Assembly (NCBI GenBank): GCA_963832875.1
Contig: CAWHWB010000007.1
Span: 310,001 to 374,000, forward strand
DNA length: 64,000 nucleotides
From: AP-15 sp963832875
Lineage (GTDB): Bacteria; Pseudomonadota; Alphaproteobacteria; ATCC43930; CGMCC-115725
Reading direction: 5' to 3'
Below, piece after piece: positions 44,315 through 52,637 of this stretch (positions are counted from its first letter, which is position 1; each line of letters starts with the position of its first letter). The notes under the pieces are model-generated. The model was given only the letters and a program-made list of their open reading frames with translations. It ran no database searches and was not told the origin of the DNA. The translations under genes were made by a program, and so were the position numbers.

Positions 44315-45460
44315 TCAGCGCCGCGGACGGTCGGCGACGTAGTCCCGGCTCTGCATCTCGTTGAGGCGCGAGACGGTGCGCTGGAACTCGAAGCTGCCGT
44401 CACCGGTGACGAAGATTTCTTCCGGCGGCGTCTCGGCCGAGGCGATCAACAGCGTGCGCGCCTCATAGAGCGTGTCGATCAGGATGTTAAATCGCCGCGC
44501 CGCGTTGCGCTCGTCGGGTCCGAGGCGCGGGATGCCCTCGACGATGATTGCGGCGAAACGCTCGGCGATCGCCAGGTAGTCGGCGGCGCCGAGCGGCTGG
44601 GCGCACAGATCGGCAAAGCCGAACCAGGCGAGGTTGCGTGCCGCGCGCGGCACGACGAGGGTGCGCCCCTTGACGATCAGGCTGGTGCGCGCGCCCGATG
44701 CCCCGTCGCTCAATTCGGCAAAGGTGGCGTCGAGCTCCCGATGCGCCATCTCGCCGAGCGGAAAATGATAGACCCGCTTGCCCCGGATGCGGGCCAGGCG
44801 ATAATCGCGGCCGCTGTCGAGCTCGAGCACATAGAGCTTGCGCTTGAGGAGGGCGACAAACGGCAAAAACCGGTCGCGGTGCAGCCCGTGCCGGTAGAGC
44901 TCGTCGGGAGCCAGGTTAGAGGTCGCCACGACCACGATCCCGGCGTCGAACAGCGCGGTGAACAGGCGGTCGAGGATCATCGCGTCGGCGATGTTGTCGA
45001 CCTGGAATTCGTCAAAGCACAACAGCGCCGCGTCAGCGGCGATGTCGGCTGCGACCTTGGCGATCGGCTCGCGGGTCTTCTCGCGCCGCTCCTGTTCGAT
45101 GCGGTCGTGCACTTCGAGCATGAAGGCGTGAAAATGCACCCGCCGCTTGCGCGGGCCGGGCGCGGTCGCAAAGAACAGATCCATCAGCATCGATTTGCCG
45201 CGACCGACCGGGCCGCAAAGATAGAGCCCAACGGGCGCATGGGCGCCGTTGTGCTCGGCGAGGCCAAAACGGGCGAGCCAGCCGTAGAGCCCCGATTCGG
45301 GATGGTAATCGAGGAGTGCGCGATAGAGGCTCTGCAGCCGCTCGACCGCGAGCTGCTGCGCCGCGTCGGGTTCGAGCCGGCCGGCCTGGCGCAGCGCCCG
45401 GTACGCCGCCATCGGCTCGGTCGCCGAGCCGAAATCGAGTGCCGTCATCGCGACCGGCAT
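44315..45460 (-). CDS. zapE: Cell-division ATPase ZapE (AFG1 family)
   Basis: 381 aa AFG1/ZapE-type AAA ATPase. Walker A GPVGRGKSMLMDLFFATA (about residue 83), Walker B LCFDEFQVDNIADAMILDRL (about 150) and the AFG1 segment DRFLPFVALLKRKLYVLEL. ZapE acts at the division ring, and AFG1 homologues act in membrane-protein quality control. The N-terminus (MPVAMTALDFGSATEPMA) has two candidate starts, 45460 and 45448, and lies in a 25-bp duplication. The final residues form a flexible Arg-rich tail (YVADRPRR). Confidence 0.9.
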   Translation of the reverse strand: MPVAMTALDFGSATEPMAAYRALRQAGRLEPDAAQQLAVERLQSLYRALLDYHPESGLYGWLARFGLAEHNGAHAPVGLYLCGPVGRGKSMLMDLFFATAPGPRKRRVHFHAFMLEVHDRIEQERREKTREPIAKVAADIAADAALLCFDEFQVDNIADAMILDRLFTALFDAGIVVVATSNLAPDELYRHGLHRDRFLPFVALLKRKLYVLELDSGRDYRLARIRGKRVYHFPLGEMAHRELDATFAELSDGASGARTSLIVKGRTLVVPRAARNLAWFGFADLCAQPLGAADYLAIAERFAAIIVEGIPRLGPDERNAARRFNILIDTLYEARTLLIASAETPPEEIFVTGDGSFEFQRTVSRLNEMQSRDYVADRPRR

Positions 45461-45489
45461 AAAAGTGCCGTCATCGCGACCGGCATAAA
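45439..45489. repeat. 25-bp direct repeat at the zapE start
   Basis: GTGCCGTCATCGCGACCGGC with its following ATAAA occurs at 45439-45463 and again at 45465-45489, one base apart. The zapE ATG(s) lie in the first copy, and the second copy repeats the start region upstream in another frame. It looks like a recent tandem duplication of the initiation region. Confidence 0.8.
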
Positions 45490-45643
45490 GCGGAGGGCAT
45501 GGCGCGGGGGATGGTGGCAGATCGGGGTGCAGAATGGCGGGCTGGTGTAGAGTGGCGGGCCGGCATCGGTTGCGGGCCGCGGCCGGGGTCTACTTCAGCC
45601 GCGAGCGCGGCGCAACCGGGTCGCGGCGAACGGAGCGAACACC

Positions 45644-45850
45644 ATGAACGAAGACCGTTTCAACATCGATATCCGCAGCTTCCTCAAGGTCGTTGGGGTG
45701 ACCTCGCAGCGCGAGGTCGAGCGGGCGGTGCGCGCGGCATTGGCCGACGGCGCGCTCGCGGCAAACGCCGTCTTAAAGCCGCGCATGACCTTGTCCGTCC
45801 CCGAGCTCGGGCTCGAGCACGTCATCGAAGGCGAGATCGGGCTGGAGTAA
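45644..45850 (+). CDS. DUF6494 family small protein
   Basis: 68 aa starting MNEDRFNIDIRSFLKVVGVT and containing SQREVERAVRAALADGALA, typical of DUF6494, a short alphaproteobacterial family. The C-terminal half is strand-rich (LSVPELGLEHVIEGEIGLE). No function is known. ATG 45644. It is divergent from zapE, and its stop converges on rmuC. Confidence 0.75.
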   Translation: MNEDRFNIDIRSFLKVVGVTSQREVERAVRAALADGALAANAVLKPRMTLSVPELGLEHVIEGEIGLE

Positions 45851-45880
45851 CGAGCCCGGGGCGGCGGCGCCTTGGGCGTA

Positions 45881-47086
45881 TCAGGCGTCGAGCGCCGGCA
45901 GCTCGGCGGCGGCGCCGAGCGAGAGCAGCAGGCTGGCCTCGCCCTCGGGCAGGGTTTCGACATTGGCCAGCTTGCGGTCAATCTGGCGCCGCCGAACAGC
46001 GACCTCCTCGATCGTTTTCGAGGCCTCGTGCAGCTTCTTCTGCACTTTTTCGAGAATATCGCCGTACTTCTCGAACTCGGTCTTGACCGCGCGCAAGACC
46101 TGCCACACTTCGCTCGAACGCTGCTGGATCGCCAGGCTGCGAAACCCCATGCGCAGGCTGTTGACCAGCGCCAGCAGCGTGGTCGGGCCGGCGACGACGA
46201 CGCGCCAATCGTGCTGCAAGGCGTCGACCAGACCCGGGCGCCGCACGATCTCGGCATAGAGCCCTTCGGTTGGCACGAACAGCAGTGCAAAATCGGTCGA
46301 GTGCGGCGGCGCCACGTATTTCGAGCAGATGTCGCGCGCCGCCTGGCGGATGCGAGCCTCGATGGCCTTGCCCGCAATCTCGACCGCCGGCCCGTCGGCG
46401 CGGTCGGCCGCGTCGGACAGGCGCTCGTAATCCTCGGTCGGGAATTTGGCGTCGATCGGCAGCCACAGCGGGCCGTCGCCATCGGCGCCGGGCAGGCGGA
46501 TCGCGAATTCGACCCGCTGGTTGCTGCCCGGCCGAACCTCGACATTGCGGTCGTACTGCTCGGCGGTCAGCACCTCGGCGAGGATGCCGCCGAGCGAGAC
46601 CTCGCCCCAGGTGCCGCGCGCCTTGACATTGGTCAAGACCCGCTTCAGGTCGCCGACCCCGGCCGCCAGCGCCTGCATCTCGCCCACACTCTTGAACACC
46701 TGCTCGAGCTGGTCGCTGACCAGCTTGAAACTGGCGCCGAGCCGGTCTTCGAGTGTCTTGTGCAGCTTTTCGTCGACCGTGGCGCGCATCGCTTCGAGCT
46801 TTTCGGCGTTGTCGGCGCGCATCGCCTCAAGCCGGCCCTCGACCGTGCGCTGCAGCGAATCGCCGAGCCGGATCACCGCGCCGGTCACCTCCTCGCGCAA
46901 CTGGCGCGATTCCTCGGCGGCGAAACCGCGGTTGCGCGCCAGCTCGTCGCGCCAGCCCTGGTCGAGATGCCGCAGCGCCGGCTCGATCGGCGCCTCGCTG
47001 CGCCGCGCCAGCGCGCCAAAGCGCAGCAGCAGCACGATCCCGGCCGCGAGGGCCAGCACCGACATCGCCAATGCGGTGAGGGCCAT
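45881..47086 (-). CDS. rmuC: DNA recombination protein RmuC
   Basis: 401 aa. An N-terminal membrane helix (LTALAMSVLALAAGIVLLLRFG), a long coiled coil (about residues 45-145) and a nuclease-like RmuC core with GTWGEVSLGGILAEVLTAEQ, DAKFPTEDYERLSDA and LLALVNSLRMGFRSLAI. RmuC restrains recombination at inverted repeats. The C-terminal coiled coil (about 320-375) ends in Ala-rich sequence. ATG 47086. RidA lies 39 bases upstream on the same strand. Confidence 0.92.
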   Translation of the reverse strand: MALTALAMSVLALAAGIVLLLRFGALARRSEAPIEPALRHLDQGWRDELARNRGFAAEESRQLREEVTGAVIRLGDSLQRTVEGRLEAMRADNAEKLEAMRATVDEKLHKTLEDRLGASFKLVSDQLEQVFKSVGEMQALAAGVGDLKRVLTNVKARGTWGEVSLGGILAEVLTAEQYDRNVEVRPGSNQRVEFAIRLPGADGDGPLWLPIDAKFPTEDYERLSDAADRADGPAVEIAGKAIEARIRQAARDICSKYVAPPHSTDFALLFVPTEGLYAEIVRRPGLVDALQHDWRVVVAGPTTLLALVNSLRMGFRSLAIQQRSSEVWQVLRAVKTEFEKYGDILEKVQKKLHEASKTIEEVAVRRRQIDRKLANVETLPEGEASLLLSLGAAAELPALDA

Positions 47087-47125
47087 CGCGTCAACTCTTC
47101 CCGGCGGCCACGGCCCCGTGCCGGG

Positions 47126-47485
47126 CTATTTCGCTGCGGTCACCATGATTTCGACCAAAACCTCGGGGCGCGCCAGATCAGCCCGCACACAGGCGCGGGC
47201 CGGCGGGTTCTCGGGGTCGACCCAGGCGTTCCACACCGAGTTCATCTCGGCGAACAGCGCCATGTCCTTGAGCCACAGATTGGCCGAGAGCAGGCTCGAT
47301 TTGCTGGTCCCGGCCTGGGCCAGATAGGCGTCGATCTTGTCGAGGATCTGCCGGGTCTGCCCCTTGACGTCCTGCGCGGTGTCGCCGGCGGTCAGCCCGG
47401 CAAGATAAACCGTGTCGCCGCGCACCACGCAGCGGCTCATGCGCGGGCCCGGCGGCTGGGTCAGGTCGATGCGGCGGATGTCCAT
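47126..47485 (-). CDS. RidA/YjgF/YER057c family deaminase
   Basis: 119 aa RidA-superfamily protein, hydrolysing reactive enamine/imine intermediates or acting on related metabolites. Core motifs are CVVRGDTVYLAGLTAGD, TRQILDKIDAYLAQAGTSKS and NPPARACVRADLARPEVLVE, with the Arg of RACV that usually anchors the substrate carboxylate. It is a cytosolic trimer in known members. It sits between cupin and rmuC genes on the same strand. Confidence 0.88.
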   Translation of the reverse strand: MDIRRIDLTQPPGPRMSRCVVRGDTVYLAGLTAGDTAQDVKGQTRQILDKIDAYLAQAGTSKSSLLSANLWLKDMALFAEMNSVWNAWVDPENPPARACVRADLARPEVLVEIMVTAAK

Positions 47486-47522
47486 GGTCCCGTTCTCCTC
47501 TCAAAGACAAAGATCGGCAGCG

Positions 47523-47930
47523 TCAGCCGACCGATGACCCGATTACGGCTTCCCGCGGCGGCGTCGCATAATCGACGATGCGCTTGCCCGAGGCATGGAT
47601 GCCAAAAGTCACCAGCGGCCGCTCCCCGGTCGTGCGAAACGCATGCACCCGGTGGGCCGGCAGCAGCACGGTGACCCCGGGCTCCAGCTTGACGACGCCG
47701 TCCTCGCCGTCGAGCCACGCCTCGCCGGCGCCGTCGAGCACGGTCAGCGTCTCGACATAGGGATGCGAGTGCAGCGGCGTGCAGTAGCCGGGCGGCGACA
47801 CCTGGATGCCGGTGCGAATCGGCAGGCCTTCGCCGGTGTCGTCGCCAACGAGCGGGCAATAGCTCGCCCCGCCGGCGAACGTCACGTTCGGCCGGTCGGC
47901 ATGGCGAATGAGCGTCAGCTTGTCCTGCAT
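47523..47930 (-). CDS. Cupin-domain protein
   Basis: 135 aa single-domain cupin. The two conserved motifs are HSHPYVETLTVLDGAGEAWL (His, His and Glu metal ligands; about residues 53-72) and GVTVLLPAHRVHAFRTTGER (with a His; about 85-104). It probably binds a divalent metal. The substrate is unknown. ATG 47930 (MQDKLTLIRHADRPNVTFAG); longer frames upstream are not conserved. It may be co-transcribed with the RidA-like gene downstream on the same strand. Confidence 0.8.
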   Translation of the reverse strand: MQDKLTLIRHADRPNVTFAGGASYCPLVGDDTGEGLPIRTGIQVSPPGYCTPLHSHPYVETLTVLDGAGEAWLDGEDGVVKLEPGVTVLLPAHRVHAFRTTGERPLVTFGIHASGKRIVDYATPPREAVIGSSVG

Positions 47931-48224
47931 GCGAGCCTCCGCAGCGAGCCGGGTTTCACTGGAAACGATCGTAGCACACTCGCCGCACGATCGATATTGG
48001 CCATGCCACCGATCGCGTTGGCATCGCGGGCCCGGTCCGCTGCCCGCGTTGGCATTCTTTGCCGGACTTGCTTTCGAGAAGGTTGAGCTCCGCGCCGGGC
48101 AGTCCCGGATGCGCTCCGCGATCGGATCGAATAATGCGAACAATTCTATTTTCGGCCGTCCGGAACAAGCCGTGCCAAAAAATTGTTCAGGTTCTCAGTA
48201 ATCAAACAAATCAGGAAGCAGGAC

Positions 48225-48554
48225 ATGAAACGCCTTTTGGCCGCGGCCGTCGTCACCGCGATGACCGGCCTTCTCGGGCAAGCTGCGGTTGCACAGAACA
48301 CGCCGCCGGAGGCCAACCCCCACCCCAGCACCCCGGCAGTCGTCACCGGCAACGCGGACAATCCGGGAGCCCCCGCAATCGGGGCCAACAGCTTTACCGA
48401 GGCGCAGGCGAAATCCCGCATCCGAAAGGCCGGCTACACCCACGTTTCCAACCTGGTAAAAGACCAGGATGGGATCTGGCGCGGCAAGGCTTACAATGGA
48501 AAGGCAACCGTCCCGGTGGCGCTCGACTACCAGGGGAATGTCGTCCCTAAGTAA
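48225..48554 (+). CDS. Small exported protein of unknown function
   Basis: 109 aa with a signal peptide (LLAAAVVTAMTGLLGQAAVA) and a mature part with a Pro-rich linker and a compact C-terminal region (AQAKSRIRKAGYTHVSNLVK, IWRGKAYNGKATVPVALDYQ) that resembles a short PepSY-like domain. ATG 48225 follows GGA-rich sequence (AGGAAGCAGGAC). Likely periplasmic. It is followed by a stress-protein gene 39 bases downstream. Confidence 0.65.
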   Translation: MKRLLAAAVVTAMTGLLGQAAVAQNTPPEANPHPSTPAVVTGNADNPGAPAIGANSFTEAQAKSRIRKAGYTHVSNLVKDQDGIWRGKAYNGKATVPVALDYQGNVVPK

Positions 48555-48593
48555 TCGATGTCGTTAGATTACTGACTTACTGAGGAATTGGAG

Positions 48594-49205
48594 ATGACCC
48601 AGACCGTGACGGCTCTTTACGATACGTACGATGCAGCGGTGTCGGCCGTAAATGCCCTCGAGGCAGCCGGCATCCCGCACTCCGAGATCAGCATCGTGTC
48701 GAACAATGTCGATAATCGGTATCAGGACGTTCGCGCGCCGCACGCTGGCACCGACGCTGGTGCGGGCGCCGGCATCGGGGCGGCGGTTGGCGGCGTCGGC
48801 GGCCTCTTGACCGGCCTCGGCCTATTGGCGATCCCGGGCGTCGGTCCGGTCGTCGCCGCCGGCTGGCTGGTGGCGACGGCGGTCGGTGCGGTCGGCGGCG
48901 CCGTTGTCGGCGGTGCGGCCGGCGGGCTGGTGGGCTCGCTCGCCGGCGCCGGGGTGCCGGAACGCGATGCCAATGTCTATGCCGAAGGGGTGCGCCGCGG
49001 CGGGACCCTCGTCTCGGCGCGGGTCGACGATGCGCGCGCACCCTTGGCCCGCGAAATCCTCGAACGCTATAACCGGATAGACCCGGCGGTTCGCGGCGCC
49101 GCATACCGGGAAAGCGGCTGGACCGCGTTCGACGAAAACGCACCGGCCTACACTCCCGACGAAATCGCCGCCGAGCGCCAGCGCTACCTCGACCGCGACA
49201 TTTAG
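48594..49205 (+). CDS. Glycine-zipper stress protein (YflT/GS17M-like N-terminus)
   Basis: 203 aa. An N-terminal general-stress-17M-like module (TQTVTALYDTYDAAVSAVNA, then LEAAGIPHSEISIVSNNVDN; residues 1-45) is followed by a long Gly/Ala-rich hydrophobic stretch (about 60-125: GAGAGIGAAVGGVGGLLTGL and GAVGGAVVGGAAGGLVGSLA) that could insert in a membrane. The C-terminus is charged. Proteins of this type are common in stress operons. ATG 48594 follows TGAGGAATTGG. Confidence 0.75.
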   Translation: MTQTVTALYDTYDAAVSAVNALEAAGIPHSEISIVSNNVDNRYQDVRAPHAGTDAGAGAGIGAAVGGVGGLLTGLGLLAIPGVGPVVAAGWLVATAVGAVGGAVVGGAAGGLVGSLAGAGVPERDANVYAEGVRRGGTLVSARVDDARAPLAREILERYNRIDPAVRGAAYRESGWTAFDENAPAYTPDEIAAERQRYLDRDI

Positions 49206-49231
49206 CCCCCTCGACCTGGAATCGACCGCGA

Positions 49232-49256
49232 GACGAGGTCCCCGGGGGATCTCGTC
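49232..49256. repeat. Long hairpin in convergent space
   Basis: GACGAGGTCCCC (49232-49243) facing GGGGGATCTCGTC (49244-49256), an inverted repeat with one mismatch and no loop spacer. It sits between two convergent genes (stress protein and tadA) and may terminate transcription on both strands, although no T run follows. Confidence 0.45.
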
Positions 49257-49357
49257 CTATGATGGAAATCGGTTGTGGGAAAGTAGTCCCATCGAGGGTC
49301 CCGGTGGCCGCGCGAGGATCTGCGTCTGGGCGCTGGAACCCCGAGGCGGCCCCGGCC

Positions 49358-49810
49358 TTACCGCCGCGCGTTGAAGAAGGCGCGCAGCAATTTCCCGCAG
49401 CGGCGCTCGTCGATACCGCCGTAGACCTCCGGGCGGTGATGGATGGTCGGCCGGTCGAACAGGCGTGGGCCGTGCTCGACCGCCCCGCCCTTTGCGTCCC
49501 AGGCGCCGAAATAGAGCCGGCGCAGCCGCGCCAGTGCCACCGCTGCCGCGCACATCGCGCAAGGTTCGAGCGTGACCCACAGATCGCAGCCGGTCAGATG
49601 CTTCGCCCCCAGGCGCTGCGCTCCGGCGCGCAGCACCAGCATCTCGGCATGTGCGAAGGGGTCGTGGTCGGCCTCGACCCGGTTACCGGCGGCGGCGACA
49701 ATTTTGCCGTCGCCGTCGAGAAGCACCGCGCCGACCGGCACCTCGCCCCGGGCCGCCGCGGCCTCGGCCTCGGCCAGCGCCAACATCATCGGCGACGTGC
49801 CTGCGCTCAT
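49358..49810 (-). CDS. tadA: tRNA-specific adenosine deaminase TadA
   Basis: 150 aa zinc deaminase converting A34 to inosine in tRNA-Arg(ACG). The zinc site is HAEM (about residue 55) and PCAMC (about 84-88), with catalytic Glu in HAE. Other family segments are EVPVGAVLLDGDGKIVAAAG and GAWDAKGGAVEHGPRL. ATG 49810 (MSAGTSPMMLALAEAEAAAA). The stop of the upstream thioesterase gene overlaps this start (ATGA). Confidence 0.95.
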   Translation of the reverse strand: MSAGTSPMMLALAEAEAAAARGEVPVGAVLLDGDGKIVAAAGNRVEADHDPFAHAEMLVLRAGAQRLGAKHLTGCDLWVTLEPCAMCAAAVALARLRRLYFGAWDAKGGAVEHGPRLFDRPTIHHRPEVYGGIDERRCGKLLRAFFNARR

Positions 49811-50220
49811 CTCCCCGGTGCTCGCCCAAGGTGCCGGCGGCGGATCGGCTCCGGGATCGCGATCGGCCGGCGGGTCGACAGTCGCATGAACAACCCCTCC
49901 TGCTCGGCCTCGGCATGGACCGCGGCGGCGACCGTGAATTCCGCGGCGAGCCGCCATCGCACCCGGCCGAGCGCGGCCACCCATATCCGCCCGATCAGCG
50001 GGTCGGCGATCGTCACCGGCCGGCGATAGGAAATCCGCGTCGACAGCAGGATCGGCGCCACATCCTCGGCCAACGCCCGGACCAGCGGATAGGCCTCTTC
50101 CATCAGCCCCAGTCGCAGATCCTCGAGCCAGCGCACGAACACGATGTTGCTGACGATGCCGGCAAAGTCGATGTCGTAGGTTTGCACCCGCAGCGGCACC
50201 TCATAGATTTCGCTCATCAT
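49807..50220 (-). CDS. Thioesterase (4HBT/YbgC-like)
   Basis: 137 aa hotdog-fold acyl-CoA thioester hydrolase. The catalytic-loop region is YDIDFAGIVSNIVFVRWLED (Asp in the YDIDFAGIV motif, about residues 16-35), followed by STRISYRRPVTIADPLIGRI. It releases free acid from acyl-CoA. ATG 50220 or 50217. Overlap with tadA suggests an operon of two housekeeping genes. Confidence 0.85.
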   Translation of the reverse strand: MMSEIYEVPLRVQTYDIDFAGIVSNIVFVRWLEDLRLGLMEEAYPLVRALAEDVAPILLSTRISYRRPVTIADPLIGRIWVAALGRVRWRLAAEFTVAAAVHAEAEQEGLFMRLSTRRPIAIPEPIRRRHLGRAPGR

Positions 50221-50350
50221 CGCACCGCTTTAAATCGTCCCCAGCATCGCAAAACCCGGCCAAATCTCATGGCGATCCGTCCCGATCGTCCCGATATATT
50301 CGCGGCATCGGGCTTAATGAGTCCGAACCAGATTGGCTGCGGATTAACCG

Positions 50351-50872
50351 ATGAGCGAGCTGCGGGCCCGCGCCCGAGTTTTATACAACGCGCTGAATTT
50401 CGACACGCCGGTCAATTTTGGCCAAGATGAATTGGTCAAGGGCCTGGGACAGGACAAATATGTCGAGAACCTGCACGGTGCCGCCGATCGCGATCCGGTG
50501 CAGGAGCTCGCCAACCAGATCGATTTGTCGGACAGTGCCGGCGCTTATCTGTTCACCGGCAACCGTGGCACCGGCAAAACCGCGGAACTCTTGCGACTCG
50601 CAAGGATTTTGCATGGCTACGACTGCGAAGTGTTCTATGTTGACATGTCGGAATACCTCAATCTGAGCCAGCACATCGAGGTCACCGACTTTCTGATCAG
50701 CGTGCTCGGCGCATTCTCTGAAAAAATCGCCGATCGTTTTCACGACAATCCGGGCAAGCCCAGCTTCTTCGAGCGGGTCCGCTCGCTGCTCAACGCCAAT
50801 GTGCAGTTTACCGAAATCAAGATCCCCGCCGGCTGGAGGATCAGCCTCAGCTTCAACGAAATCTGGCTTTGA
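50351..50872 (+). CDS. P-loop NTPase, probably truncated
   Basis: 173 aa with an AAA/STAND-like N-terminal nucleotide-binding domain: Walker A LFTGNRGTGKTAELLRLARI (about residues 71-90) and a following strand CEVFYVDMSEYLN. The region expected after Walker B (sensor 1, lid, sensor 2) is missing: the frame stops shortly after IPAGWRISLSFNEIWL. Nearby frames contain no continuation that I recognise. Likely a remnant of a larger ATPase gene, or a minimal NTPase with unknown partner. Confidence 0.55.
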   Translation: MSELRARARVLYNALNFDTPVNFGQDELVKGLGQDKYVENLHGAADRDPVQELANQIDLSDSAGAYLFTGNRGTGKTAELLRLARILHGYDCEVFYVDMSEYLNLSQHIEVTDFLISVLGAFSEKIADRFHDNPGKPSFFERVRSLLNANVQFTEIKIPAGWRISLSFNEIWL

Positions 50873-51153
50873 TCGAAGCGCGGTCGAAGGCGCTGCTGGA
50901 CGGGCCGCAATGACCGCCGCCACCGAATTGCAAATCATCGCCATCGACCCGATTCCCTGCACAATCCCTGCTCGGCCGCGAAAATTCGCTGCTGAGCAGT
51001 GGCAAATTCCCTGCTTCGCCGCTGCGCATGGTGCGCATAACCGGTTGATCCCTTCGATTTATCGGCGGGAGGCCGGCTTCTGTCGAGGCGCGCCACCGGG
51101 AATTGTCGGGAACTTCAGGGTATCACCGTGACCGGAATCGATCGGAACCTACT

Positions 51154-51867
51154 ATGACGCAAGCGGTCATCGGCCTCACCCTCGATCACGAGCCCTCGGG
51201 CGGCTGGTCGAAGTTCCCGTGGTATGCGATCCGCGAGAACTACTGCAACGCGGTGCGCCATGCCGGCGGGCTGCCGATCCTGTTGCCGCATGACCCCGAC
51301 GCCGCCGCCCTTTATCTCGACCGGATCGACGGGCTGGTCGTGACCGGCGGCGGCTTTGACGTCGACCCGGCCTTGTTCGGCGCCGAAACGCGCCACCCGA
51401 GCGTCACCACCAAGGACCGCCGCACCGCTTTCGAGCTGGCCGTGACCAGGGGGGCGCTCGACCGCGACCTGCCGGTGCTCGGCATCTGCGGCGGCCAGCA
51501 ATTGCTGAACGTGGCGCTCGGCGGCACCCTCGTTCAGCACATTCCGGATGAGGTGCCGGATGCTCTGCCGCACCGCCAGCCGAACCCGCGCGACGAGCCC
51601 GGCCATGACGTTCGGGTGGTCGCCGGCACTCTTCTCCATCGCGTCACCGGCGCGGTTCATCTGGCGGTCAACAGCGCCCACCACCAGGCGGTCAAGGCGG
51701 CCGGGCCGGGTGTCGTGATCGATGCGCGCGCCACCGATGGCGTCGTCGAGGGCATCGAAGACCCGCGCCGCCGCTTTTGCCTCGGCGTGCAATGGCACCC
51801 CGAATTCGAGATCGGCGAGGCCGACCGCCGCATCTTCCGCGCCTTTGTCGAAGCGGCATCTGCATGA
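51154..51867 (+). CDS. Class I glutamine amidotransferase-like peptidase (C26, PuuD-type)
   Basis: 237 aa gamma-glutamyl hydrolase-like protein of the PuuD family. The nucleophile Cys is in VLGICGGQQLLN (about residue 113), and the catalytic His and Glu are in GVQWHPEFE (about residue 215). It probably hydrolyses gamma-glutamyl-gamma-aminobutyrate or a similar amide. ATG 51154 (MTQAVIGLTLDHEPSGG); upstream in-frame codons are not conserved. The stop overlaps the ATG of the pseudouridine synthase gene. Confidence 0.88.
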   Translation: MTQAVIGLTLDHEPSGGWSKFPWYAIRENYCNAVRHAGGLPILLPHDPDAAALYLDRIDGLVVTGGGFDVDPALFGAETRHPSVTTKDRRTAFELAVTRGALDRDLPVLGICGGQQLLNVALGGTLVQHIPDEVPDALPHRQPNPRDEPGHDVRVVAGTLLHRVTGAVHLAVNSAHHQAVKAAGPGVVIDARATDGVVEGIEDPRRRFCLGVQWHPEFEIGEADRRIFRAFVEAASA

Positions 51868-52637
51868 CGGAAGAGGGTACCGAGGCGCCCGCCGAGCGCA
51901 TCGCCAAAATGCTGGCCCGCGCCGGGCTGTGCTCGCGCCGCGACGCCGAGCGCTGGATCGCCGCGGGCCGCGTCTCGGTCGACGGCGAGGTGCTGGCGAG
52001 CCCCGCGGTGACGGTCGGCGCGGCAAACGATGTCCGCGTCGACGGCAAGCCTGTTCCACAGCCCGACCGCGCCCGCCTGTGGCGCTATCACAAGCCGGCT
52101 GGCCTCGTCACCACGCATCGCGACGAGAAGGGCCGGCCGACGGTGTTCCAGGCATTGCCCAAGGAACTGCCGCGGCTGATCTCGGTCGGCCGTCTCGATC
52201 TCGGCTCCGAGGGGCTGTTGCTGCTGACCAATGACGGGGCGCTCGCCCGCCGGCTCGAATTGCCGGCGACCGGCTGGGTGCGGCGCTACAAGGTGCGGGT
52301 GCATGGCGAGGTCGACCCGGCGCGTCTTGCCGCCCTCGCCAAGGGTGTCAGGATCGACGGCGTCGCCTATGGCCCGATCCGCGCCGAATTTGAGCGTGCT
52401 CAAGGCAGCAACGCCTGGATGGCGATGGCGCTGAGCGAAGGCAAGAACCGCGAAATCCGCCGCGTGCTCGAGCATCTGGGCCTGCAGGTCACGCGGCTGA
52501 TCCGGCTTTCCTACGGCCCGTTTCAGCTCGGCAACCTCGAGCGTGGCGGGATCGCCGAGGTGCCGCGGAAAGCGCTCGCCGAGCAGCTCGGGACCGAGAT
52601 GCCGCGCTGGGCCGCGCATGCGGATCATCGGCGGTAG
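51864..52637 (+). CDS. rluB: Pseudouridine synthase, RsuA/RluB/RluE/RluF family
   Basis: 257 aa. The N-terminal S4 domain (about residues 11-55) contains RIAKMLARAGLCSRRDAERW. The catalytic domain has the family Asp in GRLDLGSEGLLLLTND (about 110-125) and KLHG-type contacts (EGKNREIRRVLEHLGLQVTR). It modifies U to pseudouridine in rRNA. ATG 51864 overlaps the PuuD-like stop. It overlaps the start of rsmD, together forming a small RNA-modification operon. Confidence 0.92.
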   Translation: MTEEGTEAPAERIAKMLARAGLCSRRDAERWIAAGRVSVDGEVLASPAVTVGAANDVRVDGKPVPQPDRARLWRYHKPAGLVTTHRDEKGRPTVFQALPKELPRLISVGRLDLGSEGLLLLTNDGALARRLELPATGWVRRYKVRVHGEVDPARLAALAKGVRIDGVAYGPIRAEFERAQGSNAWMAMALSEGKNREIRRVLEHLGLQVTRLIRLSYGPFQLGNLERGGIAEVPRKALAEQLGTEMPRWAAHADHRR

